Shown in pieces: positions 1-8,881 of a stretch of DNA of 64,000 nucleotides. Location: the NCBI GenBank assembly GCA_050253255.1, contig JBFWJK010000001.1, forward strand, positions 1-64,000, in the 5' to 3' direction. A program made the translations under genes and the position numbers. The stretch comes from JACKCP01 sp050253255 (GTDB lineage: Bacteria > Desulfobacterota > Desulfobacteria > Desulfobacterales > JACKCP01). The notes under the pieces were generated by a model. It did not search any database. It was not told the DNA's origin and saw only the letters and a program-made list of their open reading frames with translations. Position 1 is the stretch's first letter, and every line of letters starts with the position of its first letter.

Positions 1-368
1 AGAAACGACTTCTCCTTTTCTTTCGAATATGGAGAATAAAGAGTAAAATTTCCTGAAATGTAGGTTTCAAGTTCTTTTAAAGAGGGATCTGTTCCAATGA
101 ATATTTTAAAATTTTTTAATGACTCTTCAAGCTCTGTCTTTTTAATATTTTTATCTCCGAAACAGAACTCCTTGTCTTCATCAAAAGCCCCGTAATATGA
201 CAAAGACATGTCTATTGCCCTTAAAAGTCCGTCATAACCCATGTCATCATTGAACTCCGGATAATTTCTCTTTTTTACTTCCTTAAAAAAATCCTTTTTT
301 AAATTCTGTTTTGAAGCACATGAGAAGAAGCAAAGAACAAAAACCAGGAATAGAATAAATTTTTTCAT
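1..368 (-). CDS. MltA-like murein transglycosylase lipoprotein, 5' part only
   Basis: An open frame runs from the ATG at 368 off the left edge of the window, so only about 122 N-terminal residues are visible. It starts with a short basic and hydrophobic leader ending FFSC-A, a plausible lipoprotein signal with Cys17 as the lipidated residue. The pattern after it (LEESLKNFKIFIG, then an LKELETYISGNFTLY stretch) resembles the region just before the catalytic domain of MltA-type lytic transglycosylases, which cleave peptidoglycan from the outer membrane. Its ATG overlaps the stop of the upstream gene by 4 nt (ATGA), so the two are co-transcribed. The catalytic domain lies outside the window, so the family call is inference; the lipoprotein nature is seen directly. 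Confidence 0.55.
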   Translation of the reverse strand, partial: MKKFILFLVFVLCFFSCASKQNLKKDFFKEVKKRNYPEFNDDMGYDGLLRAIDMSLSYYGAFDEDKEFCFGDKNIKKTELEESLKNFKIFIGTDPSLKELETYISGNFTLYSPYSKEKEKSF

Positions 369-826
369 ATTTCTCCGCAAAAAATTTTATTTATTTTAAG
401 CCGTTTTAAAAAAAGCTCATCATAATTATCAAATGCATTTGTTTTAAACTTGTTTAAAATTTTTGATGAATATGCACCCGGAACCAACTTATATTTATCA
501 TCTTCATAAAAAAGTGCAGCATCAACGCTGTTATGAAGATTTTTCATTAATTTTTCTGTTAATCTAAAATCAGGCTCAACTGAATTTAAATCAAATACAA
601 TGACATCTTTATTTTCCATAAAAAAAAGACCTGAATAAATAAATGAAAAAAAGGAATTTTCCATAAATGGAACAATTACAGAATATGAAAGCGCATCAAA
701 AACTTCAGGACTTTGAGATACAATAACCGTTTTTTTAAAAAATCCGGCTGCAGCATCAATGTCTTGTTTGATTTTTGAAATATTTTGTTCTTTATTGTGA
801 ATAAGAACAAGACCGTAATCATTCAT
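365..826 (-). CDS. MobA-like nucleotidyltransferase fold protein, degenerate
   Basis: A 153-residue protein. Its order of elements recalls MobA, the molybdopterin guanylyltransferase: an initial GLVLI strand, a VIVSQS strand, a segment matching the 'sP..gi.sgl' region (IVPFMENSFFSFIYSGLFF), a VIVFDLN strand where MobA has its catalytic Asp motif, then DAALFYEDDKYKLVPGAYSS matching the 'P..alY' region. The nucleotide-binding LAGGxSxRMGxDK signature at the N terminus is missing, so GTP binding is doubtful. A moaB-type gene lies 0.6 kb away on the other strand, which fits a cofactor theme. It overlaps the following lipoprotein gene by 4 nt. It could also be an unrelated Rossmann-like protein. 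Confidence 0.4.
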   Translation of the reverse strand: MNDYGLVLIHNKEQNISKIKQDIDAAAGFFKKTVIVSQSPEVFDALSYSVIVPFMENSFFSFIYSGLFFMENKDVIVFDLNSVEPDFRLTEKLMKNLHNSVDAALFYEDDKYKLVPGAYSSKILNKFKTNAFDNYDELFLKRLKINKIFCGEI

Positions 827-841
827 ATTTAAATTTCATTG

Positions 842-870
842 TTGAAGGTATTTGTCAAACGTCCTATTAT
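842..870 (+). promoter_or_regulatory. sigma70-type promoter for pyrR operon
   Basis: TTGAAG (842-847), a 17-nt spacer, then TATTAT (865-870), 34 bp before the pyrR ATG. A short dyad, GTGATA-N7-TATCAC (873-891), lies just downstream and could be an operator. Both were read by eye. Confidence 0.5.
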
Positions 871-903
871 CTGTGATAACTTTTATATCACCGGAGTCAT
901 AAA

Positions 904-1443
904 ATGAAAGAAAAACGTGTAATTCTAAATGAAAATGAAATATCAAGAATGCTTACAAGAATGGCCTATGAAATTCTTGAAAAGGTTTCTGCTCAAAAAA
1001 ATCTTGCAGTAGTAGGAATTTACACAAGAGGAGCTTTTCTTGCAAAAAGACTTAAAAAAATAATGGATGAAATAGCAGGCTTTGATTTTCCAATTGGAGA
1101 AATCGACATAAACCTTTACAGGGACGACTGGACAAGAATATCAGCACAGCCTGAAGTTAAGGAATCAAAAATTTATTTTTCCGTTGATGACAAGGAAATT
1201 ATTCTTGTAGACGATGTTATTTTTACCGGAAGAACAACAAGAGCTGCAATAGATGCGCTTCTTGATTTTGGAAGACCGAGCAGGATAATGTTTGCCGCAC
1301 TCATTGACAGAGATCACAGAGAACTTCCCATCCAGCCGGATGTCACAGGTAAATTTATTGAGACTGAAAAAAATGAGAGAGTCAATGTTTTTGTAAAAGA
1401 AGCTGACGGTGAAGATATGGTATTTATAACCGGAGAAAATTAA
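904..1443 (+). CDS. pyrR: PyrR bifunctional pyrimidine regulator / uracil phosphoribosyltransferase
   Basis: 179 residues, the normal PyrR length. The PRPP-binding loop is clear at residues 99-113 (IILVDDVIFTGRTTR). The conserved YTRGAFLAKRL (40-50) and RDDWTRIS (73-80) blocks typical of PyrR are also present. Family members convert uracil and PRPP to UMP, and in many Gram-positive bacteria bind pyr mRNA to control attenuation; in this lineage the RNA-binding role is uncertain. No pyr biosynthesis gene is in the window. The gene leads a plus-strand operon: its stop overlaps the next ATG by 1 nt. The assignment is firm for the family, weaker for the regulatory role. Confidence 0.92.
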   Translation: MKEKRVILNENEISRMLTRMAYEILEKVSAQKNLAVVGIYTRGAFLAKRLKKIMDEIAGFDFPIGEIDINLYRDDWTRISAQPEVKESKIYFSVDDKEIILVDDVIFTGRTTRAAIDALLDFGRPSRIMFAALIDRDHRELPIQPDVTGKFIETEKNERVNVFVKEADGEDMVFITGEN

Positions 1444-1946
1444 TGGGACTAAAGGAACATAAAAAAAAAGCATTGAAAAAACTAAATATAGCTGTTGTGA
1501 CTGTTTCCTCATCAAGAAATGCAAAAACTGATAAAAGCGGTGAATGGATTGAAAAAAGAATAAAAAAGGAAGGCCATCTTCTATCAAAAAGAATTGTTGT
1601 AAAAGATAATTTTACAGAAATAAGTTCAGCTGTAACTGATCTGATTTTTTATGATAATCCCCACTGCATAATCACAACCGGTGGAACAGGGCTTTCAAAA
1701 GACGATATCACAATAGAAACATTATCACCCCTTTTTTCAAAAGAGCTTACAGGTTTTTCGGCTGCCTTTACTTATATAAGCATGGAACAGATCGATTCTG
1801 CAGCTATTTTATCAAGAGCAAAGGCCGGAATTGTAGGAGAAACTGTTGTTTTCTGCATTCCCGGAAGTCTCAATGCCTGCAGACTTGCCTGCAAGGCTCT
1901 TATTTTCCCTGAAGTAGAACATATTGTACATCACATAAGATCTTGA
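1443..1946 (+). CDS. moaB: MoaB/MogA-family molybdopterin biosynthesis protein
   Basis: 167 residues. The family signature TTGGTGLSKDD sits at residues 78-88 and is followed by the T-E-L stretch that binds molybdopterin. MogA/MoaB proteins adenylylate molybdopterin before molybdenum or tungsten insertion. Several enzyme families common in anaerobes, such as formate dehydrogenases and aldehyde oxidoreductases, need the product. The start overlaps the pyrR stop by one base, so the two are translationally coupled. Whether it acts as MogA (adenylyltransferase) or a MoaB paralogue cannot be decided from the sequence alone. Confidence 0.88.
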   Translation: MGLKEHKKKALKKLNIAVVTVSSSRNAKTDKSGEWIEKRIKKEGHLLSKRIVVKDNFTEISSAVTDLIFYDNPHCIITTGGTGLSKDDITIETLSPLFSKELTGFSAAFTYISMEQIDSAAILSRAKAGIVGETVVFCIPGSLNACRLACKALIFPEVEHIVHHIRS

Positions 1947-1960
1947 AATAAGGAGAAATC

Positions 1961-2359
1961 ATGGACGAATTAAAAAAATTTATTGAAGAATGGAAAGACT
2001 CCGGAGCAAAAACAAAGGAAAGTTTTATTGTTTTCAAAGACCTTCTTGAATCAAAGGGAGATGTTGAACTCAAGCTCAATGCAAGACCTGGAATAAGTTA
2101 TTCCTTGAGGGGAAAGAAAAAAGGGCAGTCAAGGCCTTTGTTTGTACTTCTTGATGTAATAGATGATGACCCTTCTGAAAGATGGCTTTCAGTATGTTTT
2201 TACGGAGATACAATAAATGATCCTGATGAGCAGGGTGACTTTGTTCCCGGAGGTCTTCTTGGTGAAGACGGACACTGCTTTGACCTTGATGAAGGAACAG
2301 ATGAAACTACATCATATATTAAAAAAAGAATTGAAGAAGCATACCAGCAGGCTAAATAA
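1961..2359 (+). CDS. Conserved-looking acidic protein of unknown function
   Basis: 132 residues, not recognised. It begins with a helical acidic segment (DELKKFIEEWKDSG) and a GDVELKLNARPGISYSLRGK block that looks like a small beta-rich fold. A WLSVCFYGDTINDP strand and an Asp/Gly-rich region (DPDEQGDFVPGGLLGEDG) follow, and it ends in a charged helix. There is no signal peptide, membrane segment or Cys cluster. An AAGGAGA ribosome binding site precedes the ATG, and the gene sits 14 bp after moaB and 23 bp before galU, so it belongs to the same transcript. Its job is unknown; cytoplasmic location is inferred. Confidence 0.75.
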   Translation: MDELKKFIEEWKDSGAKTKESFIVFKDLLESKGDVELKLNARPGISYSLRGKKKGQSRPLFVLLDVIDDDPSERWLSVCFYGDTINDPDEQGDFVPGGLLGEDGHCFDLDEGTDETTSYIKKRIEEAYQQAK

Positions 2360-2382
2360 ACCAACCGGAGATTTTAATAACC

Positions 2383-3249
2383 ATGAAAATTAAAAAAGCT
2401 GTTTTTCCGGTTGCAGGTCTTGGAACAAGATTTCTTCCTGCAACAAAGGCCATGCCAAAGGAAATGCTTCCTGTAGTCGACAAGCCGCTTATTCAGTATG
2501 CAGTTGAAGAAGCCCTTCAAGCCGGAATAGAACAGATTATTTTTGTCACAGGACGCGGTAAAAGCGCGCTTGAAGATCATTTCGACTATTCATACAGACT
2601 CCAGAATACCCTTCTTACCAAGGGAAAGGACAAGCTTCTTGAAAGTGTAATAAATCTTGTTCCTGAATCAGGGACAATTATTTACACAAGACAAAATGAA
2701 GCAAAAGGGCTTGGACACGCAATCTGGTGCGCAAGGGATATTGTGGGTGATGAGCCTTTTGCAGTTTTACTTGCAGACGACCTTATAAAATCTGAAAAAC
2801 CTGTTTTAAAACAGATGATAAATGAGTTTGACAGGGTAAGGGCATCAATTGCAGCAGTTGAGGAAGTTGATCCAAAACATACTGACAAATACGGAATAGT
2901 GGATGCCGATGAAATTGGAAACCGTCTTGTTCAGGTAAAAAAAATGGTTGAAAAACCAAAACCTGAAGAGGCTCCTTCAAATCTTGCCATTATTGGAAGA
3001 TATATTCTTACACCTAAAATTTTTGAAATTCTCCAAAATACTGAAAAAGGTGCAGGAGGAGAAATTCAGCTTACTGATGCAATGTCAAAACTTATGGAAT
3101 ATCAGCCTGTTTACGGATACAGATTTAAAGGGAGAAGATTTGACTGCGGAAGCAAGGCAGGCTTTCAAAAGGCAAATTTTGCATTCTGCATGGATCAGCC
3201 TGAAATCAAAGATGAACTTCTTGAGTTCATTAAAGATTATATAAAGTGA
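2383..3249 (+). CDS. galU: UTP--glucose-1-phosphate uridylyltransferase
   Basis: 288 residues, the usual GalU length. The nucleotide-binding signature GLGTRFLPATKAMPKEMLP lies at residues 12-30 and is followed by VDKPLIQYAVEEA. A later LADDLI element carries the metal-binding Asp, and the sugar-binding KPKPEEAPSNLAIIGRYIL block is intact. The enzyme makes UDP-glucose for envelope polysaccharide and lipopolysaccharide synthesis. It is the last gene of the pyrR-moaB-unknown-galU run and is followed by a strong bidirectional terminator. Confidence 0.95.
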   Translation: MKIKKAVFPVAGLGTRFLPATKAMPKEMLPVVDKPLIQYAVEEALQAGIEQIIFVTGRGKSALEDHFDYSYRLQNTLLTKGKDKLLESVINLVPESGTIIYTRQNEAKGLGHAIWCARDIVGDEPFAVLLADDLIKSEKPVLKQMINEFDRVRASIAAVEEVDPKHTDKYGIVDADEIGNRLVQVKKMVEKPKPEEAPSNLAIIGRYILTPKIFEILQNTEKGAGGEIQLTDAMSKLMEYQPVYGYRFKGRRFDCGSKAGFQKANFAFCMDQPEIKDELLEFIKDYIK

Positions 3250-3272
3250 TTTAAAGAAATTAAAATACAAAA

Positions 3273-3312
3273 AAAACAGGGTGCTTTCTTAAAAAGAGCC
3301 ACCCTGTTTTTC
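3273..3312. terminator. Bidirectional rho-independent terminator between galU and ilvE
   Basis: The 11-bp inverted repeat AAAACAGGGTG / CACCCTGTTTT (3273-3283 and 3300-3310) has A and T runs on either side, so it can terminate both converging transcripts. Confidence 0.8.
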
Positions 3313-3345
3313 TTAAGCTGTATCAATTGTTTTTCAGCTGTTTTT

Positions 3346-4410
3346 TCAGCAGACTTTTATCATCCAGTTAAAAGGATCTGGCTTTCTTCCGTATTGAACA
3401 TCAGTGAGAAGATCAAAAAACTTTGCTGATATTTCTCCTGTTTTTCCGTCACCCACAACTATTTTTTCATCACCGTATGCAATTTCTCCAACCGGAGATA
3501 TAACAGCAGCTGTTCCGCTTCCGAAAACCTCATCGAGCTTTCCGCTCTTATGAGCCTTAATTACATCATCTATTGCAATTCTTTCCTCACGGACCTTGTA
3601 TCCTTCTTTTTTTGCCATCGCGATTACAGAGTCCCTTGTTATTCCCGGAAGTATGCTTCCTGTGAGCTTTGGAGTCACAATTTCTCCGTCAATGACAAAG
3701 AAAATATTCATTGAGCCGACTTCTTCAATATATTTTTTTTCTATGCCGTCAAGCCATAAAACCTGGTTATATCCTTTTTTTGCCGCTTCTTCGGAAGCAT
3801 AAAGACTTGCTGCATAGTTTCCGGCAGTTTTTGCTTCTCCCACCCCACCAGGAACGGCTCTTACATAATCCTTTGTAACCCATATTTTAACGGGATCAAA
3901 ACCTGCTGAATAATAGGCGCCTACCGGGCACATTATTATAAAAAATCTGTAATGATCAGATGCTTTTATTCCCACATATTCATCTGTTGCAATAATTGCA
4001 GGTCTTATATACAGAGAAGTTCCTTCCTTTGATGGAACCCAGTCCTTATCAATATTTATGAGCTCTTTTAACGAATTTAAAACAAACTCACCGTCAAATT
4101 CAGGAATACACATTCTTTTTGCAGATCTGTTCATTCTCCTGAAATTTTCATCTGCTCTGAAAAGAACTATTTCGCCTTCGGGATTTTTATAAGCTTTGAG
4201 CCCTTCAAAAATTGCCTGGGCATAGTGAAAGACAGATGTTGCCGGAGAGACTGTAAAAGGGCCGAAAGGGACAATTCTTGGATCATGCCACCCAAGTCCT
4301 GTTTCATAATCCATAATAAACATGTGATCAGTGAAGATTTTTCCGAAACCAAGCTGGTCCTCAGCAGGTTTTTCCTTTAGTTGATTAGATTTGGTGATTT
4401 TTAAATCCAT
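3346..4410 (-). CDS. ilvE: Branched-chain amino acid aminotransferase
   Basis: 354 residues, matching the long BCAT-II type. Lys194 in GEAKTAGNYAAS is the expected pyridoxal phosphate lysine. The conserved YIRPAIIATD, EVGSMNIFFV and GSILPGITRDS blocks are also present. The enzyme transfers the amino group between glutamate and leucine, isoleucine or valine, the last step of their synthesis and the first of their breakdown. It stands alone on the minus strand and faces galU across a shared terminator. No leader peptide or attenuator is evident upstream. Confidence 0.93.
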   Translation of the reverse strand: MDLKITKSNQLKEKPAEDQLGFGKIFTDHMFIMDYETGLGWHDPRIVPFGPFTVSPATSVFHYAQAIFEGLKAYKNPEGEIVLFRADENFRRMNRSAKRMCIPEFDGEFVLNSLKELINIDKDWVPSKEGTSLYIRPAIIATDEYVGIKASDHYRFFIIMCPVGAYYSAGFDPVKIWVTKDYVRAVPGGVGEAKTAGNYAASLYASEEAAKKGYNQVLWLDGIEKKYIEEVGSMNIFFVIDGEIVTPKLTGSILPGITRDSVIAMAKKEGYKVREERIAIDDVIKAHKSGKLDEVFGSGTAAVISPVGEIAYGDEKIVVGDGKTGEISAKFFDLLTDVQYGRKPDPFNWMIKVC

Positions 4411-4525
4411 GGCCGCTGCTCCGTTAATTGGGATTTGACTTAAATTTTATTAAAACAATATAAGTATTTTTTAAAAAAAATTTCAAGAGCTGATTTGACT
4501 TTTAGCGAATTAATGGTATTTTCAC

Positions 4526-4554
4526 TTGAACTGAGCGTTTCATATTTTTAATAT
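4526..4554 (+). promoter_or_regulatory. sigma70-type promoter upstream of YkgJ-family gene
   Basis: TTGAAC (4526-4531), a 17-nt spacer and TAATAT (4549-4554), 35 bp before the ATG at 4590. Confidence 0.45.
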
Positions 4555-4589
4555 TGAAATATTTATAATGAATTAACGGAGATACAAAA

Positions 4590-5396
4590 ATGACAGAAGA
4601 TATAAAAGCCGAAATTAAACCTGTAGAACTGAATGAAAACAGCACATTTCAGTTCAGATGCCATCCGGGAGTGAGCTGTTTTACAAACTGCTGCAGAAAT
4701 ATTAATATAATGCTTACCCCCTACGACATAATCAAACTGAAAAATAAAATGGAAATAGATTCTTCAGAGTTTCTTGCAGTTTATACTGAACCAAACCTTC
4801 TTGAAAAAACTGACCTTCCTGTAATTACAATGAGAATGCTTGATGATGAAAAAAAATCATGTCCTTTTGTAAGAGACGGTGAAGGCTGCATCATTTATGA
4901 GGAGAGACCGACAATCTGCAGATATTATCCTGTGGGATTTGGTGCCTTAAGCCACAAAATGCAGGAAAATGAAGACAAGGATTTCTTTTTTCTCATCAGG
5001 GAGCCGATGTGTAAAGGCCACCTTGAAAAAAATGAAATGACAGTAAAAGAATGGCGTCAGGATCAGGGAATTGAAGAAAGAGACAGAATTAATTCAGGAT
5101 GGATGGATCTTGTTGTCAGAAAACAGACAACAACCACTACAATGAAGTTTACTGAAAAAAGTAAAAAGCTCTTTTTCATGGTCTGTTACAATATTGATGC
5201 ATTCAGAAGATTTGTATTTGAAAGCGGATTCAAGGACATGTACAACCTCGATGAAACTCTTCTTGAAAAATTCAATGATGATATAGAACTTCTTCAGTTC
5301 GGATTTGCATGGCTGAAGGCAATGTTTTTTCAGATAGATCCTTCAGGTCTTTTCCAGGTTGACAATGACAAGGCTGAAGAAAGATTAAAAAAATAA
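4590..5396 (+). CDS. YkgJ-family cysteine-cluster protein
   Basis: 268 residues. Cysteines C24, C30, C34 and C35 form the N-terminal cluster. C91, C100 and C110, the last within RPTICRYYPVGFG, complete the pattern of the YkgJ (zinc- or iron-chelating) family. The core is followed by about 140 residues that I do not recognise, rich in helix and without further Cys pairs. No biochemical role is established for most members; metal binding is inferred from the cysteines. It is monocistronic, with its own promoter and a shared terminator. A shorter paralogue lies at 46.9 kb. Confidence 0.8.
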   Translation: MTEDIKAEIKPVELNENSTFQFRCHPGVSCFTNCCRNINIMLTPYDIIKLKNKMEIDSSEFLAVYTEPNLLEKTDLPVITMRMLDDEKKSCPFVRDGEGCIIYEERPTICRYYPVGFGALSHKMQENEDKDFFFLIREPMCKGHLEKNEMTVKEWRQDQGIEERDRINSGWMDLVVRKQTTTTTMKFTEKSKKLFFMVCYNIDAFRRFVFESGFKDMYNLDETLLEKFNDDIELLQFGFAWLKAMFFQIDPSGLFQVDNDKAEERLKK

Positions 5397-5442
5397 AATT
5401 TAAAGCTCCGGGCTTTTCAGGCATATCAAATACATAAAAATG

Positions 5443-5470
5443 AAAAAGCCGCAGATTCTGCGGCTTTTTT
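5443..5470. terminator. Bidirectional terminator between YkgJ gene and AGCS symporter
   Basis: A 12-bp stem, AAAAAGCCGCAG (5443-5454) and CTGCGGCTTTTT (5458-5469), with a 3-nt loop and a T tract in both directions. Confidence 0.85.
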
Positions 5471-5496
5471 TGTTATATGCAAGTAATTAAATACTG

Positions 5497-6849
5497 TTAC
5501 TTGTTGTTGAAATAATCTTTTGTGGTTTTAACAATAACAGGTGTAAGAGCAATAAGAGCTATGAGGTTTGGAAATGCCATAAGACCATTGAAAACGTCTG
5601 CAATTGTCCAGACAAGGTTAAGTTTAAGCATTGCACCAATTCCTGCAAAAAGTACAAATACGGCTCTGTAAGGCATTATGGCCTTTTCTCCGAAAAGATA
5701 TTCAATCGATTTCTCTCCGTAGTAGCACCATCCAAGAATTGTTGAAAAAGCAAAAAGAACAAGACCTATTGTTACAATGTACTCGCCCCCGGGAACAGCT
5801 GAAAGCTGGAAGGAGTATGTTGTAAGGTCGGCACCGTTTTTGCCTGTTGTCCATGCGCCTTTGAGAACAATAACAAGACCGGTCATAGTACATACAATAA
5901 TTGTATCAATAAAAGTCTGGGTCATTGAAACAAGAGCCTGTGTTACAGGATGTTTTGTCTTTGCAGCTGCAGCAGCAATAGGAGCACTACCAAGACCTGA
6001 TTCGTTAGAGAAAACCCCTCTTGCAACACCCATTCTGATTGTAAGCATTACAGCAGAACCTGCAAAACCGCCTGTAGCAGCTGTAGGGTTGAATGCATGG
6101 TGAAAGATTATTCCAAATGCTGCAGGAATATCAGAAAAGTTAACTATAAGAACAATCAGACAGCTTATTACATAGAAAAGAACCATAAAGGGAACTATAA
6201 AACCGGTAACCCTTCCTATACTCTTGATACCTCCAATAACAACAAGTCCGACAAAAACCATTGTTACAAGACCTGTAACCCAGAAAGGTACATTGAAGTT
6301 TGCATTAAGGGCATCGGCCATGGAGTTGGACTGAACCATATTTCCAATACCAAAGGCTGCAACAGCTGCAAATATTGCAAAAAGAACGCCCATCCACTTC
6401 CAGCCGAGTCCGTTTGTAATATAATACATAGGACCGCCGCACATGTTTCCGTTGTCATCCTTTTCCCTGTACACAACAGCAAGAACAGCCTCGCCGTATT
6501 TGGTCGCCATACCGACAAGTCCTGTAATCCACATCCAGAACAGGGCTCCCGGTCCGCCAAGAGCGATTGCTGTAGCAACACCTGCGATGTTACCTGTACC
6601 GACTGTAGCAGACATGGCTGTCATCAGAGCCTGAAAATGAGAAATATCTCCTTCTTCGTCATCATCATCTTCTTTTCTCTTGATAAAAGCCAGGTAAAGT
6701 GATTCTCCAAGAGTTGTAAACTGAAGTCCTTTTAATCTTACGGTAAGCCATAGACCTGTTCCAACAAGCAGTACAAGAAGCGGTGCACCCCAGATCCATC
6801 CGCTGAGCATACCCATAAAATTTTCCAGAGATTTCAGAAAAGCGTCCAT
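5497..6849 (-). CDS. Sodium:alanine/glycine symporter (AGCS family)
   Basis: 450 residues with about ten or eleven hydrophobic segments. The family motif NESGLGSAPIAAAAAK is present, as are the conserved GGPMYYI and TGNIAGVATAIALGGPGALFWMW stretches. AGCS carriers import alanine or glycine with Na+ across the inner membrane. An acidic DDDDEEGD run sits in the first cytoplasmic loop. It has a GGGGAGAGG ribosome binding site and no operon partner. No glycine riboswitch was recognisable in the 246-bp upstream gap. Substrate choice between alanine and glycine cannot be read from the sequence. Confidence 0.92.
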   Translation of the reverse strand: MDAFLKSLENFMGMLSGWIWGAPLLVLLVGTGLWLTVRLKGLQFTTLGESLYLAFIKRKEDDDDEEGDISHFQALMTAMSATVGTGNIAGVATAIALGGPGALFWMWITGLVGMATKYGEAVLAVVYREKDDNGNMCGGPMYYITNGLGWKWMGVLFAIFAAVAAFGIGNMVQSNSMADALNANFNVPFWVTGLVTMVFVGLVVIGGIKSIGRVTGFIVPFMVLFYVISCLIVLIVNFSDIPAAFGIIFHHAFNPTAATGGFAGSAVMLTIRMGVARGVFSNESGLGSAPIAAAAAKTKHPVTQALVSMTQTFIDTIIVCTMTGLVIVLKGAWTTGKNGADLTTYSFQLSAVPGGEYIVTIGLVLFAFSTILGWCYYGEKSIEYLFGEKAIMPYRAVFVLFAGIGAMLKLNLVWTIADVFNGLMAFPNLIALIALTPVIVKTTKDYFNNK

Positions 6850-7095
6850 AAACCTCTCCCCTTTTTAATTTGGTTTACATTAATGTCAAATCTATTATCA
6901 TAAGCAATTAACCTTCGGGAAAAAACAGTTCTTTTTTATCAAGTTTCAGAATATCAAAAAATTAAATTAAAAATATTAAATTTTTTGACTGAAACTAACT
7001 AAAAACACTGTTTTTGATCTCCAACTAAATAATATGCTCGAAACATATAGCTCTGTAAACTTTTTTTTAAAAAAATACACAATGAAAGGCTAACC

Positions 7096-8790
7096 ATGAA
7101 AAAAATTATTATTTCGTTTTTTATTATTGCACTTGCAGCAGGAGCAGGGGCTTACTTTTATTTGGCAAAAGCTCCGATACTTTTATCTTCAACCCCCGAA
7201 CAGATGCTCCCAAATGATACAACATTTTTTGTGCAGATAAAAAATCTGGAAAAAAATATTGAAAAAATCCGTAACAATAATCTTGGGAAAAATATCGAAA
7301 AAATTGATTTTATTTCAACAGCTCAAAAAATGGAACTTCCTCAGGAAACCATAGAACAACTTGAAAAGCTCAAATCCGCTCTTGACTCAAAGGTAAATCA
7401 GAAAATATTTTATAATTTTTTCGGCAAAAATTTTTCCATTGCTCTTGTTTCGATTGATTTTGAATCCCCTTCAGGTAAAGACTTCCGCCCCCAGGATGCT
7501 AAGGCAGCACTGCTGATAGAACCGAGAACAAATGCAAAATTTTCTCAGATGATATCCGAGACAATACCTGAAATAAAGACAAAACAGGACTATGAATACA
7601 ACGGTACTACGATTACCGGCGCATCATATAAAGATTCATTCGACTTTTACCATTTTGTAAAAAATGAATATATAATACTTACTTTCAACCTTGAAACAGC
7701 TCAAAAAATTGCTGATGTAAAAAAAGATGAAAACTCTCTTGCCTCAACAAAAAGGTTTGCTGACATAAAAAATAAAATAAATTCTGATGAAAGAGATTTC
7801 TTTTTCTATGCTGATACACAAAAAGTATACTCAAAAATAGAAGAAGCCGCACAAAAAGAGGAGTTCGAATTTCTGGTAAATGTCAGAAAAAGACTGAATA
7901 AAGATCTCAAGTCTGTTGTTTTATGCGGTTTTAACAGATCGGACTCATACTATGAATCAATTTCTGATGTTGAGCTCAGTTATGAAAATACTGTCCCTGG
8001 AGAAAATGCAAAAAGATTTTTATCAATGGTTCCTCAAAATCCTGTTACATTTTCATGGCAGAACAATTTTGATTTAGAAAAAATCATAAAGGACTTTTTA
8101 AACGACCAGGAAAAAATAGACAGTTTTGAACAAAGACTTTTAACTGAAGCTCAAATTGACCCGCAGGCTGTTTACAGCGGATTCAAAGGTGATCTGGGAC
8201 TTATTTTCACAGATACAGATACCCAGGGAATGTTTCCGGTGCCTTATATAGCTTTTGTCTTTGATAAAAAAGCAGGCCCTGTCTTTGAAATGTGCCTTGA
8301 TTCAATACAGAGAGAAAAAAACAATTCCATTCCAGTTCAGGATAAAACATTAAACAATATTCAAATCAAATCGGTTCCTCTTCCTCTTGGCAAGGCAATA
8401 GAGCCTTCATGGGGGTATTTTAACGATTATTTCATAGTTTCAATGAATACTTTGATTTTTCAGGAAATCATCGATGCGGCAGACTCCGAAAACTCAATAG
8501 AAAACAATAAAAATTTTCAGTTTGTCAAAAAACATCTTCCAGATGAATTCAACATGGTTTCATTTTTAAACACAGTAAAATTTCTTGATAATCTTAAATC
8601 TTCAGGAGAATCTCTTCTCAGATTTGCAGCCTTCAAAGCCCCTCACATGACAGAAAAAGGGAACATATTTCTAGATGAAGTTTTTGTTCCTGTCTGCGAC
8701 GGACTTAAAGTTTACGAGGCCTTTGGTAATGCTTCAGTATTTGAAAAAGACAAACTTTACGGTACAGGAATAACAAAAAAATCTGAATAA
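7096..8790 (+). CDS. DUF3352-type exported or membrane-anchored protein
   Basis: 564 residues. An uncleaved-type signal or single membrane helix spans residues 4-24, with the rest predicted outside the cytoplasm. The segment starting near residue 36 (PEQMLPNDTTFFVQIKNLEKNIEKI) is the typical opening of DUF3352 proteins ('lP.dt..yv.v.n'). The remainder alternates beta-rich repeats with charged helices. Function is unknown for the family. It stands alone between a divergent symporter and a strong terminator. Confidence 0.7.
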   Translation: MKKIIISFFIIALAAGAGAYFYLAKAPILLSSTPEQMLPNDTTFFVQIKNLEKNIEKIRNNNLGKNIEKIDFISTAQKMELPQETIEQLEKLKSALDSKVNQKIFYNFFGKNFSIALVSIDFESPSGKDFRPQDAKAALLIEPRTNAKFSQMISETIPEIKTKQDYEYNGTTITGASYKDSFDFYHFVKNEYIILTFNLETAQKIADVKKDENSLASTKRFADIKNKINSDERDFFFYADTQKVYSKIEEAAQKEEFEFLVNVRKRLNKDLKSVVLCGFNRSDSYYESISDVELSYENTVPGENAKRFLSMVPQNPVTFSWQNNFDLEKIIKDFLNDQEKIDSFEQRLLTEAQIDPQAVYSGFKGDLGLIFTDTDTQGMFPVPYIAFVFDKKAGPVFEMCLDSIQREKNNSIPVQDKTLNNIQIKSVPLPLGKAIEPSWGYFNDYFIVSMNTLIFQEIIDAADSENSIENNKNFQFVKKHLPDEFNMVSFLNTVKFLDNLKSSGESLLRFAAFKAPHMTEKGNIFLDEVFVPVCDGLKVYEAFGNASVFEKDKLYGTGITKKSE

Positions 8791-8793
8791 AAC

Positions 8794-8827
8794 AAAAACC
8801 CTTCAGGTTTATCCCTGAAGGGTTTTT
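8794..8827. terminator. Rho-independent terminator after the DUF3352 gene
   Basis: A 13-bp perfect stem, AAAAACCCTTCAG (8794-8806) and CTGAAGGGTTTTT (8815-8827), with an 8-nt loop. It also lies downstream of queD on the other strand. Confidence 0.85.
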
Positions 8828-8881
8828 AATTCCTGCAAAAATCAGTCTATAAAAATTCATACAAGACAGATAAGCAGAGTT

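Noticed and set aside
6097..6702. Long plus-strand frame opposite the alanine/glycine symporter
   Set aside because: It is the mirror of a well-supported membrane transporter gene and has implausible composition (Asn, Lys, Cys and His-rich) and no ribosome binding site.
6850..7095. Possible glycine riboswitch before the AGCS symporter gene
   Set aside because: The gap was read for the paired glycine-aptamer pattern and it is not present; only weak promoter-like hexamers are seen.
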